NCBI RefSeq assembly: GCF_027409185.1 | Contig: NC_084474.1 | Span: 12,579,382-12,643,381, forward strand | Direction: 5' to 3' | Source: Cynocephalus volans | Taxonomy: Eukaryota > Chordata > Mammalia > Dermoptera > Cynocephalidae | DNA: 64,000 nt | In this document: positions 12,278-63,780 of the stretch, in pieces | Numbering within the stretch: the first letter of the stretch is position 1 | How the letters are laid out: each line of letters begins with the position of its first letter | Made by a program: the position numbers and the translations under genes | Notes under the pieces: model-generated | Seen by the model: only the letters and a program-made list of their open reading frames with translations | Database searches by the model: none | Told to the model about the DNA's origin: nothing

Positions 12278-12686
12278 TTGTATTAATCTGTTTCTGTTGC
12301 ATGTAACTGAATACCTGAAACTGGGGAATGTATAAAGAAATGAAATTTATTTCTTACAGTTTTGAAGGGGGGAGGTCCTAAGTCCAGGGAACACCTATGG
12401 TGAGGGCCTTCTATAGCAATGCAGGACGGCACTTGGTGAGAGAATGAGTTGAGCTACAGAGAGCTAAGCTTTTCACTAGCTCTCTTTATAAAGCCATCAT
12501 ACCACACCCATGACCACCCATTAAACCATCAGTGGATTGATCCATTCACGAGGGTACAATCCTCACAATCGAATCACCTCTTAAAGGCCCACATTTTTCA
12601 ATTACCATAATAGGACTTCCCACCCTTTTAACACTGTTACAATGGAGATTTAATTTCCAATACATGAAGTTTTGGGAGCACATTTA
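12278..12686 (-). mobile_element. LTR-like element resembling MaLR (MST/THE1-type), antisense, interrupted
   Basis: Starts TTGTATTAATCTGTTTCTG with ACTGAATACCTGAAACTGGGG, which resembles the reversed 3' end of MaLR LTRs. The AAGTTTTGGGA|GCACATTT end is separated from its continuation (GGGGGACACATTTAACCC at 13430-13447) by an inserted block with ACACATTT-type direct repeats. Confidence 0.45.
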
Positions 12687-13041
12687 TTAGTTTATTGAAA
12701 TATAATTGATTATGTATTTCTGGAGTATACAGTGGAATATCAATACCTATGTACAATATGTGATGATCAAGTCAGGATAATTAGCATATTTATCATTATA
12801 AAACAAAATATTTTTGTGTTGAGAATATTCAATCTCCTCCTTTTAGTCATTTGATAACAGGTAGTACATTAATGTTAATTATAGATGCCTAGCTCAAATG
12901 TACATCAATAGAACTCATTTTTCCTGTTTTGTGCCTATTAACCTATTTCTTATTTCCCCTCCCCTCCTCTTTCCTGCCTGTAGTAACCACAGTTCTGTTC
13001 CTTCCTTCTGAAAGTTCAATGTACTATTATGATTGTTTTTT
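12687..13041 (-). mobile_element. L1 3'UTR fragment, antisense
   Basis: TTTATTGAAATATAATTGATT, 'CAATATGTGATGATCAAG' and the CCCCTCCCCTCCTC run match the antisense L1 3'UTR seen again at 49390-49680. It ends in the internal T-run at 13029-13041. The next 140 bp are sense L1 ORF2-like sequence, suggesting rearrangement. Confidence 0.65.
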
Positions 13042-13189
13042 TTTTTTTAATTGCAAAAAGAACTCTTAAAAATGAATTAGAAAAAAATCTAAGCAGAAAT
13101 TTGGTGAAGGACATGAGCAGGTGAGTCACATAACCCAAAGAAACACATGTGGCTAATAATTATATTCTAAAATCTGGTTGCAGGTAGGG

Positions 13190-13437
13190 GTGTGTCCGGC
13201 CCTCGGTTCCCATCACAGGACTCCTAGGCATCTTGGCTGGTTCTGTTGCTTGCCTAGATTTGGGCAGGGGTGTGGTCTGGGCTCTTGGCCCCTGTCTCAG
13301 AATCCCCAGGTGTCTCGCTGGCTCTGTTGATTGCCTGGATGTGGGGCAGGGATGTGGCTAAGGCCCTTGGCCCCTGTCTCAGGACCCCTGGGCATCTCAG
13401 CTGGCTCCATTGCTTGCCTGGATGTCTGGGGGACACA
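13190..13437. repeat. GC-rich tandem repeat, about 90-95 bp unit, about 2.7 copies
   Basis: Units contain GGGGTGTGGTCTGGGCTCTTG / GGCCCCTGTCTCAG / CTGGCTC(T/C)(G/A)TTG(A/C)TTGCC and repeat three times with modest divergence. The series resembles the antisense of the tandem block in the composite element at 34850-36115. Confidence 0.75.
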
Positions 13438-13514
13438 TTTAACCCATAGCAAATATGTATAATGTGTTTCCATTTATAGTATTGATAATGGCCATTCCAA
13501 AAAACTTCCCCTCA

Positions 13515-13710
13515 TTGACTGTGCTAGGCATTATTCTAAGTGCTTCACACATTACTGTTTAGTCCTAACCCACAACCCTATAGGGTAGGACAGTATTCCA
13601 ACTTACAGATAAGGCCTAATACCTAGCTCAAAGTCTCGTAGCTAGGAAGTGGTAGAATTAGATTTGAATCTGAGAAGATCATAAGCCCACTATGCAATGC
13701 CAGATTCCTA
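13515..13710 (-). repeat. MIR SINE, antisense
   Basis: TGTGCTAGGCATTATTCTAAG, CACAACCCTATAGGGTAGG and GTAGCTAGGAAGTGGTAGAA follow the reverse MIR order. Confidence 0.85.
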
Positions 13711-14168
13711 GCCCTGCATGTATATACACTAACACACAAATGTAAAAGAGAGAAAATCACACAGCCAGGAAGAACATTTCTTCTAGGTCATGATTCTAAC
13801 ATAAAAGAGGAAGGTAATAAAAACCAATTTGGGGAGGAGGTAGTAAGAATAGCCTTGAATAAATCCACTCTGCAGGAATGTGAAGGCCCAGGCAGCCACA
13901 TTGTTTTCCTTTTTGAACTTAATGCAACAAAATAAACATTTATAAAAAATCAGCCTGCATATATAAAGATGATGCCACTACCTTGTGCAAATTAAACAGA
14001 GGGGTTTTTCTATTAGAGAACATGGAGCCAAACCACCTAAGCATTTTTTCCTGACGTGTGTAATCAAAAACTTCAATGCTGAATTGTCTAATCTAGATAA
14101 AGTACAGCAGTCACCAAATAGGGTTTTTCCTGAGTAATGCTACCTTAACCATGGGGGATGAAATTGTG

Positions 14169-14347
14169 TTTTTTTTTTTTTTTTTTTTTTTTTAAAGATG
14201 ACTGGTAAGGGGATCTTAACCCTTGGCTTGGTGTTGTCAGCACCACACTCAGCCAGTGAGCTAACCGGCCATCCCTATATAGGATCCGAACCCGTGGCCT
14301 TGGTGTTATCAGCACCGCATTCTCCCGAGTGAGCCACGGGCCGGCCC
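14169..14347 (-). repeat. Dimeric tRNA-derived SINE (CYN-like), antisense
   Basis: Two head-to-tail tRNA-like units joined by GGATCC-TATATAGGGAT, with a T-run at the left. It is flanked by the perfect 9-bp duplication GAAATTGTG (14160-14168 and 14348-14356). Confidence 0.93.
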
Positions 14348-15446
14348 GAAATTGTGGTCTTGACATTATGGTGTATCCATTTAAATTAACTGTCCCAGAG
14401 GAATATACTAGAAAGACAAATACTCAAAATATTAACTATGACAAAACCTAGGAGCTAAACTTGATTAGCCTAAGAATGGAACATGTGAATTTTAAAAATA
14501 ATTATCTACTTAAATATAAAATTTTTGATGTGAACAGAATTAGCTGGTATATGGTCTCATGGACATGTTTTGACCCCAAAAATTAAAAAAGAGGGTTAGG
14601 ACCACCATTTTAAGGCTGGGGGCGGACGGGACATTTATGTAAGGCCCATGGTAACCACAAAAAAATTACCTACAGAAGATACACAAAAGAATAAGAAAGG
14701 AATCAAAGCATGTTGCCATAAAAAAAGAAAAAAAATCAATGAAACACAAAGACAGCAAGATAAGAAAAGAGAAATAAAACTATAAGACAGAAAACAATGA
14801 AAAAATGGCAATAGTAAGTCCTATACTATTAATAATCACTTTAAGTGTAAATGAATTAAACTCCTCACTCAAAAGATGGAGTGTCTGAATTGACTAAAAA
14901 AAAAAAAAAAAGGAAAAGATCCAACTATATGCTGTCTACAAGAGACTCACTTTAGATTTAAGGACACACACAGGCTGAAAGTGAAAGGATCGAAAAAGAT
15001 TCTATGCAAATGATGGCCATACTTATATCAGACTTTAAGTCAAACAATGTCAGAAGAGACGAAGGACATTATATAATGATTAAAGAGCCAATTTATGAGG
15101 AAGACATAACAATTATAAATATGTATATACCCAACATCAGAGCACCTAAATATATACAGTAAACACTGACAGAGCTGAAGGGAAAAACAGACAGCAATCC
15201 GATAATAGGAGACTTTAATACTGTACTTTCAATAACGTATCGATCATCTAGACAGAAAATTAAAAATGAAACACAGGCCTTGAACAACACTCTAGACCAA
15301 ATAGACATAACAGACATATACAGAACATTCCACCCAACAGCAGCAGAATATGTATTCTTCTCAAGCATATGGAACATTCTCCAGGACAGATCACATGTGA
15401 GGCCACAAAACAAATCTTAAAAAATTTAAGAAGGTTGAAAGCATAC

Positions 15447-15956
15447 TATTAAATAAAAATTATAGGAGGTCATTGTTCTGGACTAAGCTCCTGCACTAGG
15501 CTCCAATGGACCAGAATAAATATCAAAATGGAGTCACCCCTGCTAAAGTTCCAAGTCTTCAAACTGAAACTACACTGTTAAGTGACCTTCCCAGAAATCA
15601 GGAGAGACAGAGAACAGCCAATTCCCCAAACAGGATAGTTTCAATCTTCAATCAGCATAACAAAGTTCCATGTTTTAATCTTTACAACTAAAAAAGTAAC
15701 CTGAAGTAAACTGATGTTAACCAATTAGTTATTTACCTATTGTTCTATTTCCCTATTATAAGGAAAGTAACTTTAAAACAACCAACCCTCTGTCTCTGCT
15801 TTCTTCAACCCTTCTCTCCATAAAACCAATGTCTTCTGCTCAGATCATTGGAAACTTATTCTACTTTACAGAATGAATTGTTGCCCAATTCTAGAGTTGC
15901 AAATAAAGTCAATTAAGATCTTTAAACTAACTTTGTTGTAATTTTGTCTTTTGACA
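15447..15956 (+). mobile_element. Solo LTR of an endogenous retrovirus, 510 bp
   Basis: Inserted into the old L1 between CATAC and CAAGCATC, with the 4-bp direct repeat ATAC on both sides (15443-15446 and 15957-15960). It ends in CA and begins TA (probably a mutated TG). It includes CTCCTGCACTAGGCTCCAATG and an AATAAAG near its 3' side. No internal viral genes remain. The 4-bp duplication favours a class I element; family not identified. Confidence 0.75.
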
Positions 15957-17243
15957 ATACCAAGCATCTTTTCCAACCAAAATGAACTGAAACTAGAAAT
16001 CAATAAAAGAAGGAAAACTGAAAAAGTCACAAATATGTGGAAATTAAATAACACATTCTTAAAACAACCAATGGGTCAAAGAAGAAATCAAAAGGGAAAC
16101 TAGAAAATGTCTTGACACAAATGAAAACATAACATCCAAAACTTACGGAATGCAGCAAAAGCAGAACAGGGAAGTTTACAGCAATTAAATGCCTATGTTA
16201 AAAAAAAGAAGAAAAATCTCAACCTAACTCTACACCTTAAGAAACTAGAAGAACAAACCAAGCCAAAAGTTATCAAAAAGAAGGAAATAATAAAGATTAA
16301 AGCAGCAATAAAATAGAAAATAGAAAAATCAATGAAACTAAGAGGTTTTTTTTAAAGATCAACAAAATTAATAAATCCTAGATTAAGAAAAAAAAAGAAA
16401 AGAAAAAAGAAATTCCAACTTCCACAGTAGTTTTCAGTTCCAGCTGAAAAGACCAATAGTAAAGAGATTGAATCAGTAATAATGTCTCCCATCAGAAAAA
16501 AAAAAAAAAAAAAGCCCAGGTCCAGATGGCTTCACTGGTGAATTCCACCAAACACTTGAAGAAGAATTAACACCTATCTTTCTTAAACTTTTCCAAGAAA
16601 ATTGAAGAGAAGAAAGTATTTCCAAACTTATTTCATAAGACCAGAATTACCCTCATACCAAAGTCAGCAAAAGACACTACAAGAAAAGAAAACTATAGGC
16701 TAATATCTCTGATGAAATGTAGATGCAGAAAACCTCAACAAAATACTAGCAAGCCTAATTCAACAGCACATTAAAAGAATCACATACCATGATCAAGTGG
16801 GATTCATCCCTGGGGTGCAAGGATGGTTCAATATAAGAAAATCAATGTGATACAGCACATTAATAGAATGAAGAATAAAAATCACGTGATCTCAACAGAT
16901 GCAGAAAAAAAAGAATTTGACAAAATTCAACATCCTTTCACGATTAAAAAAAACAGCAAACTAGAAATAAAAGAAAAAAAATGATCTCAACATAATAAAG
17001 ACCATATATGAAAAGCACACAGCTAACATCATATTCAACAGCGAAAAACCAAAAGCTTTTCCTCTAAGATCAGGAAAACGGCAAGGATGCCCATTCTTGC
17101 CACTTCTATTCCACATAGTTCTGAAAGAACTGAAATCAGGATCTCAAAGAGAAATACACATTCCGGTTTACTGCTGCAAAATCACAATCGCCAAGATGTT
17201 GAAACAATCTAAATGTCCACCAGTGGACAAATAAAGAAAATGT

Positions 17244-17300
<57 letters not shown>
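17244..17300 (+). repeat. (TG)n microsatellite
   Basis: About 25 TG units followed by a short TA run, inside L1 3' sequence. Confidence 0.97.
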
Positions 17301-17301
<1 letters not shown>

Positions 17302-17699
17302 GTGTAATATTATTCAGCCATAAAAAGAGAAAGAAATCCTGCCATATGTGACAAGATTGATGGATGAGGATGATGGATGAACCTGGAGGACATTATGCTA
17401 AGTGAAATAAGCCAGTCACAGAAGGACAAATACTGCATGATTCCATTATAGAAGGTATCTAATGTAGTCAAACTCATAGATGCAGAGTACAAATGGTGGT
17501 TGCCAGGAGCTGGATGGAGGGGAAATGAGTTGCTGTTGTTCAATGGGTATAAAGTTTCAGTCATGCAAGATAAATAAGTTCTGGAGATCTGCTATACAAC
17601 ACTATGCTTATAGTTAACAGTACCATACTGTACACTTGGAAATTTAAGTGGGTAGATTTCATGTTATTTATTCTTTCTACAATTAAATTTCTTTTAATG

Positions 17700-20100
17700 G
17701 ACAGATAAACAAAACAATCCTGAAATAAATCAGCCTGATATTGACCCGTAACTTTAATAGAATCTTTAATGTTTCTCCAGATCTCTTTTGCTTCTCCAGA
17801 TTAATTAGATATCTTAGAAGTGCTCTCATAGCTTTTGATGGTGGGATATAAGTTCTTTTATTTAACTCAAATACTCATCAAAAACAATTTAAGATTTTTT
17901 TTTCAGTTGCTTGTGACAGAAACCTACCTCAAACTAGCTTGCACAAAGGTAATTGATTTGCTTTCATAAGTGGGAAGTTCACAGTAGTTCCAGCTTCCCC
18001 ATGACTGGATCCAGATGTCCAATATTATCAGGGCTCTCCATTTCAATTCCCCTCAGCTTCATCACATGAAAGGTCTCTGCATGTAGCAGGCAAAATAAGG
18101 CAGGGAGCCCCAGAAGCAGCTCATGGTGGCTTAGCTATCATTGTTCATATAGTAATCTCAAGGAAGAGTGGGGGTGGGTGGGACACTGTGAATGAGACTC
18201 ACCCATGTCAAATGGAAGGGAGAAGGTATCCTCTAAATAAATCAGAAAAGTGGGAGCTAGTGCCAAACAGATAAAAGCTAGAACTATGCCATTCTAAACT
18301 CCAGTGCTCTCACAGTTTTTGCTTTCTTTATATCAGCTGTATTTTCACATTAGCATTATTACACAAATAACTTTTATTTCAAAGCAAATCAGCCTACAAT
18401 CATACCATCCTGAATGCACCCAATTTCATTAAAGGAGTTCATTCATCCAATTATGAAAACACTTGGGCTAACTTAACCAGACTGTATGGCATATCACATA
18501 TGAAATGTGTTCTTATCTTTGCAGTCATGGACATTAGGCAAAAAAAAAAAAAAAAACCTGTCTTTATATAGCATCCAGGGAGAGTAACCAGAACACAGTA
18601 AATCATTTGAGGTAGTTATCTGTGCTTTTATTTTCCATCCTCCAGTTGGACAAGCACAAGAGTATACAGGTTTACTTGGGGAAAAAAAATCTCAATTAAT
18701 AATAAAACAGTTGCATCACTTTGCATAATTAAAACACCAAAAGGGATCTCCCAAGACTCTGGTGCATTACATTTCTTACCATAAAATTGAAGTCTAAAAC
18801 ATTACTAACCAGTAGTTATCCATCGTACCTCCACAGGTCCTCAACCTGTGGAACATTCTTTACATCCTAGCTCCTATACAGCCAAGAAAGGTAAAGCACT
18901 GACACAAATATAACCAAGAAAAACTACTCATATTTCATGAGCATTTTTCCAGGTGCAGTAAGATACAGCAGTGAACAAATTTCCCACAAGAACTTAGACT
19001 CCACCTTCATTGAAGTATAGCTATTGCTTATCTAACATAGCCATGGTCATGAGATTTTTTTTCCAAATACTTCTCTTACTACTTTTGACTGACTTTAATT
19101 TACTTAAACATTCTTCAACATAACTCTTCCATTACTACCTAGGAATTTGTCAGTAACTCTGTTCTATTCCTTCTGAATTAGTATCTTTAAGGTTGGTACT
19201 TGGCTTACTTCTTGACATGCGGCTTTCACTAGTAATTCCTTGTAAGTGATTATCCACATCCACTTTTACCAAAGGGATATTCAATTCCTCTTGAATGGCT
19301 AATTTTCTACAGCTAAATGGAGGGAAAGGGTTGGGAATAATTGTTAAATTAAAATTTTTTAAATCACACTCTAACTGTAGTTTTTGAGAAGTCAGTTCAA
19401 ATCTCCAAATTACTCTTTGATTTTTAAGGACAATCATTTTGTAGATATAAAATTTCAAAGCATAGACTGTTACTTCTTTTGCTGTCTTGTTAATACTTTA
19501 AACATGTTCATTTGTAAAGTACATATAGATTTAGATGTTTGGGTGTATATAAATTTTGCCTATGGCTTAGCAAGATTTAGAAACTAACACTCTTCACCAC
19601 TCAGGTAAGCAAGAAAACCAAGGTTGTTACTTTGTGCTTTTCCAGGATGGTTCTTCACTATTGGCCACTTCCTTTTTCTAATTTAATTCCTCTGTATGTT
19701 CATTAAACAGTTACTTTACCCTGGAAGTAAATATTACAATAAAATATTACCCTTGATAATATCTCTTTCCAGTTACTGTATTACTAGCTAGCATGTTTCA
19801 ATAGAAAAACCCACTGTTTAGTCTCTCACATTATGTTAGGTGCATATATGGGATGCATTCACATGTCTACTCAGAACCACTGCTTCATCCATCACCAGAG
19901 ATCCAGGAAAAGAAAAAAAAAAAAAAAAACCCAAAAAACGTGCTCTGTACTGCTGCTCAATACTAATTTTTACTTAAAACAAGGCTCCACTTAATTAAAA
20001 CTGTACCAAAAAACCTTAGTAGTTGGAGGGGGAGAAGGGAGACTTTTTAAACAAAAGGTAAAGCAAGCTTCAATGTCCTAATAAAATGACAAAATGTGAT
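17700..20100. other. Intergenic DNA beyond the TCEA1 3' end
   Basis: 17890-18300 looks like an unclassified ancient repeat ('CAGTTGCTTGTGACAGAAAC'). 18300-20100 is AT-rich without a recognised family. It holds a 102-codon open frame on the - strand (19458-19150) of unknown meaning and one half of a local duplication (19751-19815). Confidence 0.5.
19150..19458 (-). other. Unrecognised open frame, possible pseudogene or exon remnant
   Basis: About 102 codons ending TNLKDTNSEGIEQSY then TGA. The second half (from CRKLAIQEELNIPLVKVDVD) has ordinary protein-like composition. The first half is less convincing, and the open reading extends a few codons upstream with no ATG until a stop. I recognise no family. 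It lies 0.65 kb beyond the likely TCEA1 poly(A) site, on the same strand. Confidence 0.2.
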
Positions 20101-20109
20101 ACATATTTA

Positions 20110-21708
20110 ACAACAACAAAAAACTTTATTGAATTACAAATTTTAAAATGGATCACTTAATTTAAAAGTGACATTACTTTAATTTTGTTATGCTTAAACT
20201 CATTCGTTCAAAAATGTACTTTATTTTTGAAATGATAAAACAAAAATTTCAACTGTGAACTGACAAAGTAGAGGTGGGTTGGGACCGGTGGGCCAATTCT
20301 CAACATGAACATTTAAATGTTGTTTTCTGTATCACATCAAAATGATGTGCAATAAGAAATAGGAAAAAGGGGAGCAAAGGCAAATGCAAAACATGTACTG
20401 AGGTCATTCTACAGTTGTCTGACAGAATGCAGAGCAGCACAATAAAATTTAGACTTTGCACTAGCAGCCTTTAAGATGTGCTAGAGCAAGTTGTACCCTA
20501 TGTGAAAACCATTTTTTAAATTCCTAACAGAACAAATTGTACACACTTAAACAAAAAATGAAAGTTAATTGTAAGATCTATAATTTGATAACATTTCCTT
20601 CCAGTTACTGTATAACTGGCTAGCATGTTTCAATAGTAAGACCCACTTACTATACCTCATATATTCAGTTTGTTCAACAACTTCATTCAACAGCAAATAA
20701 GACTCAAGACAAAAATATTTTCTATCAATCTCCATATGGAAAGACCACAGCTTTAATGATTTATACAATCCTTAAGCTTAATCCTTGGTCAGTACAGATT
20801 TCCAAATCAAAATCAAGTCATGAATTGTTTACAATAACTACTCTATCTAAGACACTAGCATTTTCTTCCCAGTATTTCTTTCTATGAGGGAAAAAATTCA
20901 TGAGAAGCTTTCATTCTTTGCCTGTGCGGGGATTTATGAAAAGCCTACTAAAACTACAACAGTCTTCTGCAAGACTAAAATACACTACAAAGTCAAATGG
21001 GTAAATAAACAACAAAACCAAACTGATTTCAACAAAGTCATGTTTCCAAAAGTAAAATCTATTAAGAACAAGTAAAACACACGTATAAGAAATTACGAAA
21101 AATAATGATTACTGTTAGTTACAGATGTAAAATGATATCTAATTATCTCAGGCTTCTGAACATAATAAAATCAAATTCATATACTAGTTCAAATATTATG
21201 TACAATTTAGACAAGCTGGTCAAGTATTTTTTGAATACACACCATATTTGGTAAACCTAAAATTAAATTACCTTTTCTCCTCCTTTAATATCTGTAGGTA
21301 CATGCCAATATGGAAAAAGATGTAATTTCCATTTATGTATTAACAGAAATAACAGAATTTCTACTGTGTATGTTTCAGACTATAAAAAGTTAAGGAACAT
21401 TTTCCTTAAAGAAGAAAAAAAAAATTGCCCAAAGTTTAATAGATAAAAATTTAGTACCAACTTACTTATAAAAATGAAAAAAAAAGTCCTGAAACTATTA
21501 TACAATTATTATATGTTCTCCCTATTGATCTGAAACTATAGAAGGCGTTTAAGGGAAAAATTGAAGGTCAAAAACAAAGACTAATCCAAGGGATGTATGT
21601 TGCTTTAAAAATCTGATTTGCAGGAAAACTAGTTGCTTGGCCTAGTTATAAAGCTAATTACAAAATCCATTTTGTTAATGGTCCAGACATTTTGCCAATT
21701 CTTCCAAC
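20110..21708 (-). other. TCEA1: TCEA1 3'UTR with two candidate poly(A) signals
   Basis: AT-rich sequence after the stop with no other gene or recognisable repeat. On the - strand AATAAA hexamers lie at 20225-20220 and 20130-20125. Either would give a 3'UTR of about 1.5-1.6 kb. A short sequence block at 20580-20645 recurs at 19751-19815. The distal end is an estimate. Confidence 0.65.
20125..20130 (-). terminator. TCEA1: TCEA1 candidate poly(A) signal AATAAA
   Basis: AATAAA on the - strand, about 1.58 kb after the stop. An equally good AATAAA is at 20225-20220. Which one is used cannot be decided from sequence alone. Confidence 0.5.
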
Positions 21709-61098
<39,390 letters not shown>

Positions 61099-61599
61099 GG
61101 CTCCAGCAGGTCTTCCCCGCTCCCAGCCCGCTGGGGTCGGGAAGTGGGCGAAGCTGGGGCACAGGAGACCGCAGAAAGCGAGCCCCGGCGCTCGGCAAGC
61201 CCCACCACAGAAAGCCGGGGCCTAGGCCCTTCCTCACAAAACAGGCCCGCGGCGGCGGCGGCGGCTCCTCCCCGGCAGGCCACGCCAATCCAGCTCCGCG
61301 CGCGGTGCAGGCTCTACCAATCGACTGCGGATGTCTGGAAGGCGCGAGCCCAGGCTCCCGCCCGGAGGACGGGCAAGCAGCCAGGCTTCCCGCCAGAGTG
61401 GTGGAAGGCGCCGGGTTTTGCCGCGCGTTCACCTGGGCGTCCCCTCCGCACAGGGCGGGGTTTCGCCCCAGTTCCCACCGGACAGCCCGGAGTTTTAGAA
61501 CCCACGGGAAGCCCACGTAGCCCTAAACAGGGGCGGATGCGGAGAAAGGAACTTCAGCGCGTGTTACGGGTGTTGGGAACCCAAGCACTTTCTCCGGGG

Positions 61600-62405
61600 T
61601 AGACGGCTACCGTGAGAAGCGCGGCCACTATCCCCTAAATAGCCCATTATGACACGGATTTAATCGTTTTAAGCGTTTCTTTAAAAATTTTAAAGCCAAA
61701 TCAGTCGTAAGCTCTTTGAGGACTGAGACCTAATTTTGGATATAGCATTTTGAATAGCTGAATAATAGTTGACAGAAACCTTCTGATTAAAGAAATTAAA
61801 CAAGGCATGTCACCTGCTTCCGAAGGTAGATGAAGAAGTTGACCTCCTTAAGAGTCATGACTAACAACACAAAGCCAAGGTAGAAAATTGACATACGTGT
61901 ATTTTAATAGTGGAGCGTATAGGCTCCTTCAAAAGGTTTTTGCCCAATTATACGTTTTACTACCAACTTATGCTATTTGTAGACATAAACCCCACAACAA
62001 ATCTCACTATCATTAACCAAAATCCACTGCCTAATAATATTCTTTCTATACTGAGATGGAAGATTTTTCCTAGTTCTGACTCACTTGTTTGGGGGAAGAG
62101 TCATTTGGACTGTTTCCTCTTCCCTTTATTTCATTTATTTTGCTTCATTTTTTAATAATCTTTTTATTATTGATTTCCATCTTAAATCGTGGTAAGAACA
62201 CGTGATTGGGAAGTTACTGGTTGTAAGATATTTGTTGAGATTCGTCTTGTCAATTTTTACAAAATATTCTGTGCGTCCTGAAAAAGAGTTTGTATTCTAT
62301 AAGGCAAAACAGGGTTCTATGTAGGCCCATTAGCCAGAAATTGTATTGTTTCAGTATTTATATCCCTGTTTGCTAACTACTTGATGCATCAGTTAATGAG
62401 TATGT
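61600..62405. other. Intergenic DNA upstream of TCEA1
   Basis: AT-rich unique-looking sequence between the CpG island and the SINE. No gene or clear repeat seen. Confidence 0.5.
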
Positions 62406-62414
62406 AAGAAATTC

Positions 62415-62530
62415 ACTGGCTGGCTGGTTAGCTCAGCTGGTTAGAATGCAGTGTTGTAACACCAAGGTCAAGTGTTCGGATTCCTTTACACACCAGCTGC
62501 CAAAAGAAAAAAAAAGAAAGAAAGAAAGAA
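62415..62530 (+). repeat. tRNA-Ile-like SINE monomer
   Basis: GGCTGGCTGGTTAGCTCAGC to CCAGCTGCC plus a (GAAA)n-type tail. Duplication AAGAAATTC (62406-62414, 62531-62539). Confidence 0.92.
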
Positions 62531-62756
62531 AAGAAATTCCCTTTATGGTTGTGGGTGTCTACATTTATCCTAATAATTCTGTCATTTTTGTTTTTTCCCA
62601 AAGAATTGGGGGGGGGTTGTTTTTTACTGTAGTAGAATGCACATAACATAAAATTTACCATTTTAACTATTTTAAAATGTACAGTTCAGTGGCATTCAGA
62701 ACAGTCACAACGTTGTACAACTATCACCACTACATAGTGCCCAAAAGTTTTCCAAA

Positions 62757-63138
62757 ACTTTTTCTTGATTGTTCAATTGTTTGGCCTAAACGTTTCTTCA
62801 TAGTCAACTGTAACCCAATTTGATGCACAGAATCTAACAAGTAGTCGAGTCGCAGCCAATCACAGGCAGCCAACTGTTCAAACAGGTTCATATAAGGCAA
62901 ATGCCCAGCTGTTAACGATCCAGCTGTTTCTGTACCTCGCTTCTGTTTTCAGTATGCCACTTTCCTTTTTCTGTCCGCAAATGTTACCCACCATGTGGCA
63001 GCCCTGGAGTCACTCTGAAACTATTCTTGTTCGGGGGCTACCTGATTCTCCAATCTTTCTTTGCTCAGTTAAACTCTGTTAAATTTAATTTGTATGGAGT
63101 TATTCTTTAATCATCACTTCAAGAAGAAACTCTATCAA
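62757..63138 (+). mobile_element. Probable solo LTR (ERV)
   Basis: Non-L1 block inside an otherwise continuous antisense L1. It contains CAGCTGTTTCTGTACCTCGC, TGGCAGCCCTGGAGTCACTC and 'GCTCAGTTAAACTCTGTTA' near the end, as in class I ERV LTRs. Exact ends and target duplication were not resolved. Confidence 0.5.
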
Positions 63139-63672
63139 TTAATCAGTCACTCCTGTTTCCCTCCTCCCCTCAATCCTTGGCAACCACTAATCTGCTTTTC
63201 GTCTCCGTGGGTTTGTATATAAAGAACATGTCATACAATATGTGTCTTTTTCTGACTGGCTTCTTTCACTTAGCATGATATTTTCAAGGTTTACCTGTGT
63301 TGTAACACATATCAGTACTTCATTCCTTTTTATGGCTAAGTAACATTGCATTCTGTGTATATCCCGTATTTTTCTCTAGTCCACATTTTCAGTCTTGTGA
63401 GTAGTGCTGCTATGAACATTCTTGTACAAGGTTTTGCATGAACACCTGTTTTCACCTCTTTTGGTTATGTACCTAGGAGTAGAATTGCTGGGTCACATGG
63501 TAATTCTATATTTAAATTTGAGGAACTGCCAATCTGTTTTCATAGCAGCTGCACCATTTTGCATTTCCACCAGCAATGTCCAGTTTCTCTACATCCTTGT
63601 CAACAATAAGTCTTATGATTTTTTTTTTCTTTAACCATCCTAGTAGTGTGAAGTGGTATCTCTTTGTGGTTT

Positions 63673-63780
63673 CTTTTTCTTTTTCTTTTTTTTCTGGCAG
63701 CTGCCCAGCATAGGGTTCCAAACCCTTGACCTTTGTGGTATAGCACCATGCTCTAACCAACTGAGCCAACCTGCCACCCC
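63673..63780 (-). repeat. tRNA-derived SINE monomer, antisense
   Basis: T/C-rich left end, GGCAGCTGCCCAGCATAGGG, 'CTCTAACCAACTGAGCCAAC'. Direct repeats TCTTTGTGGTTT / TCATTGTGGTTT. Confidence 0.88.

Larger units (their letters stand above)
14550..17690 (+). mobile_element. Old L1 with decayed ORF2, interrupted by a solo LTR and internally deleted
   Basis: Landmarks in ORF2 order: CTATATGCTGTCTACAAGAG, 'CAGGACAGATCACATGTGAG', CCAGATGGCTTCACTGGTG, ATCCCTGGGGTGCAAGGATG. Near 17160 the sequence jumps from the reverse-transcriptase region to the ORF2 3' end (CAGTGGACAAATAAAG...). It has numerous stops and frameshifts. A (TG)n tract at 17244-17300 lies inside. Confidence 0.85.

Noticed and set aside
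17244..17300. TG array as a regulatory Z-DNA element
   Set aside because: Lies inside a decayed L1 3' region with no gene nearby; nothing beyond composition supports a function.
61144..61602. 152-codon open frame on the + strand upstream of TCEA1
   Set aside because: Composition is explained by CpG-island bias; no domain and no splice or poly(A) context. A divergent non-coding transcript is possible but not supported by sequence.
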